Shown in pieces: positions 1 through 6,603 of a DNA stretch of 7,264 nt. Origin of the DNA: JBOHDX01 sp050700835 (GTDB lineage Bacteria; Actinomycetota; Actinomycetes; Propionibacteriales; Nocardioidaceae). The stretch is taken from contig JBOHDX010000051.1 in NCBI GenBank assembly GCA_050700835.1, positions 1 through 7,264 of the forward strand, written 5' to 3'. The first letter of the stretch is position 1. Each line of letters opens with the position of its first letter. A program made the translations under genes and the position numbers. The notes under the pieces are model-generated. The model saw only the letters and a list, made by a program, of their open reading frames with translations, was not told where the DNA came from and made no database searches.

Positions 1-320
1 CCGTCGGCATCCGCCGGCGCCTTCTCGAGCCGCACCGGCTCGGCCCCGCCGACCGCGTCGGCTCCGTCGACGGTCACGACGTCGGGAGCCTCCTCCGCCT
101 GCTCGATCTGCACGTCGACGTGGAACAAGAACCCGACGGACTCCTCCTTGATCCCGTCCATCATGGCCGCGAACAGCTCGAACCCCTCACGTTGGTACTC
201 CACCAACGGGTCTCGCTGGGAGTACGCCCGCAGGCCGATGCCCTCGCGCAAATAGTCCATCTCGTACAGGTGCTCGCGCCACTTGCGGTCCAGCACCGAC
301 AGCATCACCCGGCGCTCGAC
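1..320 (-). pseudogene. secA: SecA translocase, 5'-truncated C-terminal fragment
   Basis: Reading the minus strand gives about 105 uninterrupted residues that match the C-terminal part of SecA, the ATPase motor of the Sec export pathway. Landmarks in order are ERRVMLSVLDRKW (about 317-279), MDYLREGIGLRAYSQRDPLV, YQREGFELFAAMMDGIKEES and VGFLFHVDVQIEQ, then an acidic, low-complexity tail running off the window edge. GIGLRAYSQRDP corresponds to the tip of the two-helix finger. Full SecA is roughly 850-950 residues, and the nucleotide-binding, preprotein-binding and most of the scaffold regions should lie at higher coordinates. Instead the frame passes into unrelated codons above about 320 and then into the lanthipeptide promoter. 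The fragment therefore cannot encode a working SecA. Since SecA is essential, an intact copy must exist elsewhere. The identity is secure; the exact breakpoint is uncertain by a few codons. Confidence 0.88.
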
Positions 321-378
321 GGGCGCTGTTTCGGGAGATAAGGACCGGTTTGGCATCTTTCGTGCGCCACCGCCGGAC

Positions 379-407
379 TTGACAGGATTTAGACAAGCGG
401 CTAAGGG
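379..407 (+). promoter_or_regulatory. Predicted housekeeping-sigma promoter of the lanthipeptide operon
   Basis: A perfect TTGACA at 379-384 is followed, after 17 bp, by TAAGGG at 402-407. This resembles the actinobacterial principal-sigma consensus (TTGACN, 16-18 bp, TAGRRT-like). Transcription would start near 413-416 and leave a leader of about 40 nt before the precursor start codon. It lies just past the secA breakpoint, on the opposite strand, and is the only convincing promoter I see upstream of the cluster. The -10 element is only a moderate match, and no start site is mapped. Confidence 0.55.
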
Positions 408-442
408 TGGTTGCCTACAGCACCCTTGTCGTACCCATGGAG

Positions 443-448
443 AGGAGG
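443..448 (+). promoter_or_regulatory. Strong ribosome binding site of the precursor gene
   Basis: AGGAGG, a full anti-Shine-Dalgarno match, lies 7 nt before the ATG at 456. It fixes the start of the short precursor gene over the other nearby ATG at 437, which is in a different frame. Its strength fits a peptide substrate made in excess over its modifying enzymes. Confidence 0.8.
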
Positions 449-455
449 TTTCAAC

Positions 456-551
456 ATGACCGAGATCCTCGCACTACAGAGCATGGCTGAGGACGCCGAC
501 TCCGAACTTGACTTGCCGGCTCCCTTCAGTAGCGTCAGCAGCAATTGCTGA
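456..551 (+). CDS. lanA: Class III lanthipeptide precursor peptide (31 aa)
   Basis: This 31-codon gene runs from the ATG after AGGAGG to a TGA. The peptide starts MTEILALQSM; ILALQ at residues 4-8 matches the I-L-x-L-Q leader motif of class III lanthipeptides that LanKC enzymes recognise. An acidic middle stretch (EDADSELD, 12-19) leads into LPAP (20-23) and the C-terminal FSSVSSNC (24-31). S25-x-x-S28-x-x-C31 is exactly the SxxSxxC pattern converted to labionin, or to lanthionine plus dehydroalanine, in this class. All four core serines (25, 26, 28, 29) could be dehydrated, and the only cysteine is the last residue. The core is far shorter than those of SapB or labyrinthopeptin. The lanKC gene lies 245 nt downstream on the same strand. 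The LPAP|F boundary would suit a prolyl-type leader peptidase, but that is inference. The ring type and final product cannot be read from sequence. Confidence 0.87.
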   Translation: MTEILALQSMAEDADSELDLPAPFSSVSSNC

Positions 552-571
552 CTTCGGCGGCAGCGCGGTGC

Positions 572-601
572 GGCGTCGTAGCGTGGTAACGCTGCGGCGC
601 C
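572..601 (+). terminator. Stem-loop between precursor and lanKC (attenuator-like)
   Basis: A 12-bp stem has the left arm GGCGTCGTAGCG (572-583), a 6-nt loop TGGTAA, and the right arm CGCTGCGGCGCC (590-601). All 12 positions pair, with two G-U pairs in the RNA. It begins 20 nt after the precursor stop codon. No U-tract follows, so it is not a textbook intrinsic terminator. In RiPP operons a hairpin here typically causes partial termination or protects the 3' end of the short transcript, so that the precursor exceeds the synthetase. The structure is directly visible; its role is inferred. Confidence 0.6.
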
Positions 602-786
602 CACCTCGCGGGCCGAAGTGGCCTCCCGGAACCCCTGTCACCGAACTAGGCCTTGCCTGAGGACCCTGCTGAGCATCAACAGAACGTGCCAGATTTCAGC
701 GGGTCAGCAGCCAGCGACCGACGTACCGGCGTCCCCGGTGACCACCGTCTCCGACGCCCCCCGCAGGACGGTATCCCCAGCGAAGC

Positions 787-792
787 AAGGAG
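787..792 (+). promoter_or_regulatory. Ribosome binding site that sets the lanKC start
   Basis: AAGGAG lies 4 nt before the ATG at 797, a slightly short spacing. It supports that ATG over the in-frame ATG-free extension back to position 653, whose translation (EDPAEHQQNV...) does not look like a LanKC N-terminus. Confidence 0.7.
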
Positions 793-796
793 ACCG

Positions 797-3508
797 ATGT
801 CCATCCTGTTCGGGACCCGCGACTACTCGACCTACGTGATGGGGAGCGACCTGTTTTTCGAACAACCTCTTGTCGAGGAGACCGCCGACCTCGTCACCCT
901 AGCCAAAGACATCCTCCCTCGCGACTGGCGGGTTGAGCGGGCGTCGCTATGGGTCCACTGCCAGCCTCCCGGACTGGCCCTGCCGGAGCAGGGCTGGAAG
1001 ATCCACGTATCTACAGACTATATGCACCGCTACGAGATCCTCACGCGCACCGCCCGCGTCGCGCTCGAACATCGATGCGCGTTCAAGGCCGTCGGGTCGA
1101 CCCGTTTGCTTCAGATCCTCAATAGCAAATGGATGTCGCGCACCGCGGCTGGCAAATTCGTCACCCTCTACCCCCGCGACGACGACGCCTTCGCAACCAT
1201 AATGTGCGAACTCACGGCCACGCTGCACGGCTATCCTGGGCCATACATCCTCACCGACGCCCAGGACGACCCCGACAGTTGCGTTTACTACCGCTACGGC
1301 GCGTTCAAGACGCTCACTCGGCTGAACCCGGACGGCACCACCACACCCCAGATGCGCGACCCAGACGGCAGCCTCGTTCCGGATCCGCGAGCCGTGCCCT
1401 ACTCCGCACACGTGCACGCCGATAACCCTCTGCCTGGCGTCGTCCCCACACTGGCCGGTGCTGTAAACACCGCAGTCCAAGAATCCCCGGGCGCGCGCCA
1501 CATCGGCACCAACTACCAGGTTGAGCGAGCACTCCACTTCTCCGCCGGTGGAGGCGTCTACCTGGGCCGACGAGTCGCCGACGACGTCCCCGTGGTGCTT
1601 AAGGAGGGACGCCCTCACACCGGCTGGCACCGCACCACAGACACTGTTGCGCGGCTGAACAACGAGTACGCCTGTCTAGAGCGGCTCGCTGGCGTGAGGG
1701 GAATCCCGCACGTATTCGATCTCTTCACCGAGTGGCAGAACACCTACCTCGTTGAGCAGTACATCGCCGGCACCTCGTTGGGCGCGTTATTGGCCAGAAG
1801 CCACCCGCTCCTGCGTGCCCGTCCCACGGATGCGGGCCGCTCCGGCTACCGCAAGCTTGTGATGGATCTGTGGAACCAGCTCGACACGCTCGTCTTGGCC
1901 GTCCACGACCGCGGGGTCGTGATCGGGGACCTGTCGCTGAACAATTTGCTGTGGGACCCTGCGAAGCGCACTCTGCACCTGATCGACCTCGAGACGGGCG
2001 CAACCAACGCCGGCCAGCCTCCGATGGGCCCACTCACTCACGGGTTCTTCCTGCCTTGGCGGTCACCGGCAGACCCGCTCAACCCCAATGACGATCTACA
2101 TGCTGTGCGGATCGTAAAGCTAGCGAGCCTTATGCCGGTCACCAATCTCCTCGCGCTCGCCCCCGGATCCGCAAGAGCGATGCTGCGCCGCGCCAGCGCA
2201 GCTCTCGAACTGGAGGAGGAGGCAGATGACCTCCTCGCAGACCTACACGACACCTGGCTGAGCGCTACGTCCGCTGTGACAGTTGCCGCCAGACCAGCGA
2301 CCGACCCACATCCCCGGATTCCGAGCCACGAGTTCAGGGAGAACGTTCCGCAGAACCCCATCGCCGTGACGGAAGGGCTCTACCGGGCCCAGGTCGCACA
2401 TCTGACCCCGCACCGTCAAGACCGCCTGCTGCCGTCGGACTACCGGACCTTCCTCACCAATCCACTAAGTGTCGCCTGGGGTGCCGCCGGCGTACTGCGG
2501 TCCTGGCATTACTGCGACCTGCCGGTGCCCGCAGCAGCGGCCGAATGGTTCCAACGCAACGCCGAGCAGATGGCCCCACGGCTGCCTCCAGGCCTGCTCA
2601 CCGGCCGCGCTGGCGTCGCGTGGACGCTGCTCGAGTTGGGCGCCCACGCGAGTGGCGAACGACTCCTGCTCGGCGCGCTCGAGGAGACACTGGACGGCCC
2701 CTCCCTCGATTTCGCTGAAGGCGTTGCCGGGGTGGGCATGGCCTGCTTGAAGTTCTGGGCAGAAACCGGTGAGGACCGGTGGGCCGATGCCGCGTTACGA
2801 TGCGCGCAGCAACTGCGCGCCACTCAGCAGCAAACGGGCAACGGCCTTACCTGGGCGGGTTGGCGTAACCGGCAGTATCTTGGTCTCGCGCACGGAAGTT
2901 CCGGTGTCGCGCTGTTCGCCCTCCACTTGTCGCAGGCGCTGCCAGACGGGGACCGCTGGCTCGCGCTCGCGATCCGGGCCGCCGACTTCGACCTCGCGAA
3001 GACAGTCACCCAAGACGGTGTCACAGCCCTACCCGACAGCACCACATCAGGCACGCTCTATCCAGGCTGGAGCCGCGGCACGGCCGGTCTCATCACGGTG
3101 CTTTCCCGGCTTCACCACGTGGTCCCCGACCCCGACCGATTCGCCGCCCTGATCAAGCTGACCACCTCGGTGGCCTCCAAGTTCTCCTCCAGCCCGGGCC
3201 TGTTCAACGGCATCGCCGGGTTTATCAACTGCCTGCTCGACCTTCGGCGGTTCACCCCCGAGGTGTCCGTCCCAGACCCGGCGGATCTGCTTCTGCCCCT
3301 AACGGAGTTCCTCTCGGCGGGCACTAGCGGACTGCTCTGCCCAGGCGAACGCCTTTTCCGATACTCGTTCGACTATGCCACCGGATCCGCTGGCCTCATG
3401 TGCGTCCTGCATCGGCTCGCAACCGACAAGCCCGACTTCAACTTCACGCTGAGCCATCTGCTGCTCACCCCAGCCACCACCCGAGAAGGAGATTACGATG
3501 CTACCTGA
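797..3508 (+). CDS. lanKC: Class III lanthionine synthetase (lyase-kinase-cyclase)
   Basis: This 903-residue cytoplasmic enzyme phosphorylates Ser/Thr in the precursor, eliminates phosphate to form dehydro residues, and cyclises them with Cys. The N-terminal lyase region (about 1-220) contains GKFVTLYPRDDDAF (119-132) and VYYRYGAF (163-170). The kinase domain (about 235-490) has a Gly-rich loop FSAGGGVYLG (248-257), Lys269 in VVLKEGRPHTG, the catalytic loop VIGDLSLNNLL with D378 and N383, and D397 in LIDLETG replacing DFG. The C-terminal LanC-like barrel (about 550-890) shows repeated Gly-rich helices: GRAGVAW (603), EGVAGVGM (641), GLAHGSSGVAL (696), GWSRGTAGL (757), FNGIAGF (803) and TGSAGL (862). 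The Cys-Cys-His zinc ligands of LanC are absent at the GWSRG and FNG sites. This is normal for class III and separates it from class IV. The length is typical for LanKC. The start at 797 follows AAGGAG. The end overlaps the next gene by 11 nt, which implies coupled translation. Confidence 0.95.
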   Translation: MSILFGTRDYSTYVMGSDLFFEQPLVEETADLVTLAKDILPRDWRVERASLWVHCQPPGLALPEQGWKIHVSTDYMHRYEILTRTARVALEHRCAFKAVGSTRLLQILNSKWMSRTAAGKFVTLYPRDDDAFATIMCELTATLHGYPGPYILTDAQDDPDSCVYYRYGAFKTLTRLNPDGTTTPQMRDPDGSLVPDPRAVPYSAHVHADNPLPGVVPTLAGAVNTAVQESPGARHIGTNYQVERALHFSAGGGVYLGRRVADDVPVVLKEGRPHTGWHRTTDTVARLNNEYACLERLAGVRGIPHVFDLFTEWQNTYLVEQYIAGTSLGALLARSHPLLRARPTDAGRSGYRKLVMDLWNQLDTLVLAVHDRGVVIGDLSLNNLLWDPAKRTLHLIDLETGATNAGQPPMGPLTHGFFLPWRSPADPLNPNDDLHAVRIVKLASLMPVTNLLALAPGSARAMLRRASAALELEEEADDLLADLHDTWLSATSAVTVAARPATDPHPRIPSHEFRENVPQNPIAVTEGLYRAQVAHLTPHRQDRLLPSDYRTFLTNPLSVAWGAAGVLRSWHYCDLPVPAAAAEWFQRNAEQMAPRLPPGLLTGRAGVAWTLLELGAHASGERLLLGALEETLDGPSLDFAEGVAGVGMACLKFWAETGEDRWADAALRCAQQLRATQQQTGNGLTWAGWRNRQYLGLAHGSSGVALFALHLSQALPDGDRWLALAIRAADFDLAKTVTQDGVTALPDSTTSGTLYPGWSRGTAGLITVLSRLHHVVPDPDRFAALIKLTTSVASKFSSSPGLFNGIAGFINCLLDLRRFTPEVSVPDPADLLLPLTEFLSAGTSGLLCPGERLFRYSFDYATGSAGLMCVLHRLATDKPDFNFTLSHLLLTPATTREGDYDAT
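3486..3491 (+). promoter_or_regulatory. Ribosome binding site inside the end of lanKC
   Basis: AAGGAG lies 6 nt before the ATG at 3498, within the last codons of lanKC. It supports that start and an 11-nt gene overlap. Confidence 0.75.
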
Positions 3509-4367
3509 GGCCCAAGTCCTCACCCATGACCTGCACCACCGGTGGCTGGCGGCCGGAAGAGACCAAGGGGCGTTCGCGCGCCTGGCTCAGGACTGCCTCC
3601 TCGAGCACCCATTGTGGCAAGCGACGACGATGCGCCATTTCGCAAACACGCTGCGCGAGCCCGGCATAATCTGCGAGCAATTCGATGTCCACGGCGCTGT
3701 CGGCCGGGCTCCGCTGACGCTGGCGGTCGCGCCAGAGAACGCCTTCTACGTCACTGCCGCCATCTGGTTTAGTGAGGACATGGCGATCCACGACCACAAC
3801 TTCGTGGGAGCGTTCGCCGTCGCCAGCGGCGACTGCAGGCACTCGGTCTACAACTACGACGTCGAGGTCTCGCTCGGGGACCTCGACGTGGGGTCCCTGA
3901 CCGCCACGGTCAACGAGCCACTGGTGCCCGGCACGGTTCGCCCTATCCTGTCTGGCCGCGACTTCATCCACAAGAACGTTCACCTGACAAAGCCGACGCT
4001 TACCATCGTCGTGGCTGCCCCCGTCGACGGAGTACCCCGCCAGCAGTACCTTAGCAGCGGCGTCAGCCTCATGAGCAAGCCGCCGGATACCGTCGCGCGT
4101 CGTCTACATCTGCTCGCTGCTCTGCTGCGAGTCAACGACCCCGAGGCCGTCGACTTCATGCGGTCGGTGCTAGGCCGGCCTGTCAGCGCGGCGGAATGGT
4201 TCCGGGCCGTCCACACCTGGCACCGCTGCCGCCCGGACGCGCAAGAACTTACCGACATGGTCGCCGCAACCCCTTCCCCCTTTGGCTCCTCCGTCTCGTC
4301 TGCTCTGCTACAGGCTGTGTTCCACGACCTGCGCTACAAGCGGACTGATCAGCGAGCGGTATGTTAG
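3498..4367 (+). CDS. Cupin-like putative metalloenzyme of the lanthipeptide operon
   Basis: This 289-residue protein has no signal peptide or membrane segment. The central third resembles a cupin-type beta barrel. First comes a metal-type motif, AIHDHNFVGAFAVASGDCRH (residues 96-115), with H98 and H100 as likely ligands. Then comes GTVRPILSGRDFIHKNVHL (145-163), with H158 and H162, followed by a hydrophobic strand TLTIVVAAP. A HxH pair followed by a later His is the usual ligand layout of mononuclear-metal cupins such as cysteine dioxygenase, but the overall similarity is too weak to assign that reaction. The helical N-terminus (1-60) and C-terminus (195-285) are unassigned. It overlaps lanKC by 11 nt and is followed after 1 nt by the oxidoreductase, so it is probably co-made with the tailoring enzymes. 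Peptide oxidation or hydroxylation is a guess. A non-catalytic binding or scaffold role is equally open. Confidence 0.72.
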   Translation: MLPEAQVLTHDLHHRWLAAGRDQGAFARLAQDCLLEHPLWQATTMRHFANTLREPGIICEQFDVHGAVGRAPLTLAVAPENAFYVTAAIWFSEDMAIHDHNFVGAFAVASGDCRHSVYNYDVEVSLGDLDVGSLTATVNEPLVPGTVRPILSGRDFIHKNVHLTKPTLTIVVAAPVDGVPRQQYLSSGVSLMSKPPDTVARRLHLLAALLRVNDPEAVDFMRSVLGRPVSAAEWFRAVHTWHRCRPDAQELTDMVAATPSPFGSSVSSALLQAVFHDLRYKRTDQRAVC

Positions 4368-4368
4368 C

Positions 4369-5151
4369 ATGCGCTGCGGCTTCGTTCTGCCCCACACCGC
4401 AGGACCGTTCAATGACTCCGCCGACGACATCGTCGCGCTCGAGAAGCTCGGGTTTACTTCCATCTGGTTCCGTGATTGGCCGCTCGGTCTGGGCGGAGAT
4501 TTTGCGGATGGATACGACCCTCTCGTGTACGCCGGCCAGGTCGGCAGCCTGCTGCAAAACGCCGAAACCGAGCTCGGGTTTGCCGCCATTCAGTTGGGAT
4601 ACCGCAGCCCCCAGGTCACTGCCAAGAGTCTCGTCAGCATCGCTGCACTAACCGGACGGCGCCTGCGAGTCGGCGTCGGCCCGCGGGGGCCTATCGACCT
4701 GGCGCAGACCTGGAGGCAGCTTTACGGCTACCTTCGCGGCACCTACGAACCCGAGCTGTTCGCGCGACCGGACGGATGGATCACCCCTGACCTCCTGCTG
4801 TGCTCAAACAAGCCGGAGGTATGGGAAGCGGTCGACGGTCATGTCGACGGCTGGCTGTGTGGTGGCCTGGCGGCCAAGGGCATTGACGACAAAGCTCGCG
4901 AACTGCTCGATGGCGCTGAGGGAGACACGGTCGTGGTTCAACTCAGCCTTCGCGTCGACGCCGGAAACCCCGACACCGTCGAGCGAGACGCCCAGGGACA
5001 CTTGCGAGCGGGCCAGCGCAAGTTGGCCGAGCTCATGCGCCGCTACAGCGTCCGCGGCGTCGATGAGATCATCCTGCGGCCGCCAGACCACCATTTCACG
5101 GCCCGCGAACTGGCCATCGCCGTCGACACCGTACGGTCGGCCGGGTCGTGA
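4369..5151 (+). CDS. LLM-family (luciferase-like) F420-type oxidoreductase
   Basis: This 260-residue protein begins MRCGFVLPHTAG, the first beta strand of the luciferase-like TIM-barrel family. The family pattern continues with IVALEKLGFTSIWFRDWP (21-38), YDPLVYAGQVGSL (49-61), IQLGYRSPQVTAKSLVSIAAL (74-94) and RRLRVGVGPRG (97-107), all typical of actinobacterial F420-dependent members. It is shorter than the usual 290-340 residues, with little insertion after strand four. The same frame is open 29 codons further back, but that stretch lies inside the upstream gene and looks like shadow sequence. The ATG one nt after the upstream TAG aligns with family N-termini. The RBS is weak, so translation probably depends on coupling. 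F420-dependent LLM reductases (LanJC type, e.g. LxmJ of lexapeptide) reduce dehydroalanine to D-alanine. That role is plausible because the core has more serines than one ring needs. Use of F420 rather than FMN is inferred. Confidence 0.83.
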   Translation: MRCGFVLPHTAGPFNDSADDIVALEKLGFTSIWFRDWPLGLGGDFADGYDPLVYAGQVGSLLQNAETELGFAAIQLGYRSPQVTAKSLVSIAALTGRRLRVGVGPRGPIDLAQTWRQLYGYLRGTYEPELFARPDGWITPDLLLCSNKPEVWEAVDGHVDGWLCGGLAAKGIDDKARELLDGAEGDTVVVQLSLRVDAGNPDTVERDAQGHLRAGQRKLAELMRRYSVRGVDEIILRPPDHHFTARELAIAVDTVRSAGS

Positions 5152-5303
5152 GCGACCCGCTGCGTCGCGCCCTAGCCGGGGAACCCAAAAAGCGAGGTTT
5201 CGCCAAGCACGTCAGATCAGATGCCGGCAGTAGGGCCCCGGAGCCCTCGGATGAGAACCACCGACGGCCGCATGCGCCGGACGACGACGGAGACGGGGCG
5301 TGA
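5148..5303 (+). CDS. Small coupled protein of unknown function (51 aa)
   Basis: A 51-codon open frame starts with GTG overlapping the oxidoreductase stop (GTGA at 5148-5151) and ends with a TGA whose first two bases overlap the GTG start of the transporter (5300-5303). It begins MSDPLRRALAGEPKKRGFAK. The N-terminal half is strongly basic (RR, KKR, KHVR), the middle is polar and proline-rich, and the end is acidic (PDDDGDGA). It has no Cys or Thr, no hydrophobic segment and no signal peptide, so it is neither a second lanthipeptide precursor nor a membrane subunit. The reciprocal overlaps fill an otherwise unexplained 148-nt gap exactly and argue that it is translated by coupling. There is no good Shine-Dalgarno before it. 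I do not recognise the family. A small adaptor or regulator of a neighbouring enzyme is possible but unsupported, and a chance open frame in GC-rich DNA remains an alternative. Confidence 0.55.
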   Translation: MSDPLRRALAGEPKKRGFAKHVRSDAGSRAPEPSDENHRRPHAPDDDGDGA

Positions 5304-6550
5304 AGAACAGCACGGCACTATGGCGCAACCGCGACTTCATGGTGCTCTGGACGGGCCAGACGTTGTCTGTCATCGGGTCGTCGATGAGCATATTTCTGTT
5401 CCCGGTCGTCGGCTACTCCGTCACTGGATCCACCACGCAAGCCGCGCTGTCCGGAACCAGCTTCCTGCTCGGGTCCGCGACCACCCGCCTGCCCGCCGGT
5501 GCCTTGGCGGACAGATGGAACCGGCGCTTCGTGATGTCTGGCTCAGCGGGGGCGGGGGCGATGCTGTACGCCGGAATGACCATCGCGCTGCTCCTCGATG
5601 TCCTCACTCTGCCAATGCTGCTTGCCACTGCCTTCCTGACCGGCGTGGTCTCAGCATTCTTCGCGCCCGCCGAGGCGGCAGCCGTCCGTAAGCTGGTCTC
5701 CAGCCAGCAGTTGCCGACGGCGCTGAGCCAGAACCAGGCCCGTCAGTTCACCGCCAGCCTGGCCGGGCCGCCGCTCGGAGGTGCGCTGTACGCGATTACC
5801 GCCTGGATCCCATTCTTGGTCGACACGCTCAGCTACCTGACCGCCGCCGCGGCTGCACTCACCATCCGCCATCCCCTTGCGCCTCCGGCAGATGCGCTCT
5901 CCGCGCGCCTCACGCTGCGTGCCGACATCCTCGAGGGCCTGCGGTACCTACTCTCGCGCGGCGTATTCCGAGCGATCGCGGCATCCGCGGCCCTTGTGAA
6001 CTTCGCGATCTCGTCCATGTTTCTGGTGCTGACGCTCAAGCTCTTGCGTGCCGGCGTTCCCACCGCCGCGATCGGCAGCATCGAGACCGTGGCCGCAGGC
6101 GCCGGCATTCTCGGTGCACTGACCGCCCCTTGGCTAATCCGCAACGTGCCGACCGGACGCATCGTGCTCACCTCCTGCGTGCTCATCCCCGCGGGTACAG
6201 CGCCGATGGCGTTCAGCACCAACGTCGTGGTGCTCGGTGCGCTGCTTGCTGCGGCGATCCTTGGGCTACCGGGCCTGAACGCCGCCATAGACTCATACCT
6301 GTTCTCCGTCACTCCCGACCGACTCCAAGGACGAGTGAACGCGGGCCTGGGGTTCACCACCAGCGCCCTCCAGCCGGCCGGTCCCTTGGTGGGAGGGTTG
6401 CTGATGGCCTGGGTCGGCAGCACGAGCGCGATGCTGCTCACATCCGCGGTGATTACGTCAGGGATGCTGGTCCTGGCGACCTGCGCGGAGGTCCGCCGTC
6501 TGTCGACGCCGGACGGGTGGGTCGGACCAGAGCTCAGCACTGATCTGTGA
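5300..6550 (+). CDS. MFS transporter, DHA3-like, probable peptide exporter
   Basis: This 416-residue integral membrane protein of the major facilitator superfamily has about 12 hydrophobic segments. Motif A is seen as AGALADRWNRRFVM (66-79). The DHA3 (EntS-like) drug/siderophore exporter signatures are FFAPAEAAAVRKLV (120-133), with later NQAR, and PDRLQGRVNAG (339-349). A loop rich in charged residues (about 190-220) separates the two six-helix halves. The GTG start at 5300 follows GGAG at 5289-5292 with 7-nt spacing and overlaps the 51-codon gene. Proton-driven export of the finished lanthipeptide, or self-resistance, is the likely role from its position as the last gene of the operon. Class III clusters more often carry ABC exporters. 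The substrate is inferred only from context. Confidence 0.9.
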   Translation: MKNSTALWRNRDFMVLWTGQTLSVIGSSMSIFLFPVVGYSVTGSTTQAALSGTSFLLGSATTRLPAGALADRWNRRFVMSGSAGAGAMLYAGMTIALLLDVLTLPMLLATAFLTGVVSAFFAPAEAAAVRKLVSSQQLPTALSQNQARQFTASLAGPPLGGALYAITAWIPFLVDTLSYLTAAAAALTIRHPLAPPADALSARLTLRADILEGLRYLLSRGVFRAIAASAALVNFAISSMFLVLTLKLLRAGVPTAAIGSIETVAAGAGILGALTAPWLIRNVPTGRIVLTSCVLIPAGTAPMAFSTNVVVLGALLAAAILGLPGLNAAIDSYLFSVTPDRLQGRVNAGLGFTTSALQPAGPLVGGLLMAWVGSTSAMLLTSAVITSGMLVLATCAEVRRLSTPDGWVGPELSTDL

Positions 6551-6603
6551 GTTCTTGGGTGGCCCGGGAGGGGCTGGGGTCTCCAGCACGGACAGGTGAC
6601 ACG

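Noticed and set aside
347..375. Possible operator palindrome near the promoter (CCGGT...GCCACCGCCGG)
   Set aside because: Pairing is limited to about four or five bases with mismatches, which is expected by chance at this GC content.
653..796. A longer LanKC reading frame starting 48 codons earlier
   Set aside because: The extra residues are Pro/Arg-rich and unlike LanKC N-termini. The ATG at 797 has an adjacent AAGGAG and gives the expected start (MSILFGTRDYSTYV).
757..806. Loss of the zinc ligands in the LanKC cyclase domain as a sign of inactivation
   Set aside because: Absence of these Cys/His ligands is the normal state of class III LanKC enzymes and distinguishes them from class IV.
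947..1630. A 227-codon minus-strand open frame inside lanKC
   Set aside because: It is antisense to conserved LanKC lyase/kinase coding sequence and shows no domain of its own.
4282..4368. A 29-codon upstream extension of the LLM oxidoreductase
   Set aside because: It lies entirely within the preceding gene and reads as shadow sequence (PPSRLLCYRLCSTTC). The ATG at 4369 matches the first strand of the LLM family.
5148..5303. The 51-codon gene as a second lanthipeptide precursor
   Set aside because: The product has no cysteine or threonine, lacks the ILxLQ leader motif, and ends in an acidic run rather than a Ser/Cys core.
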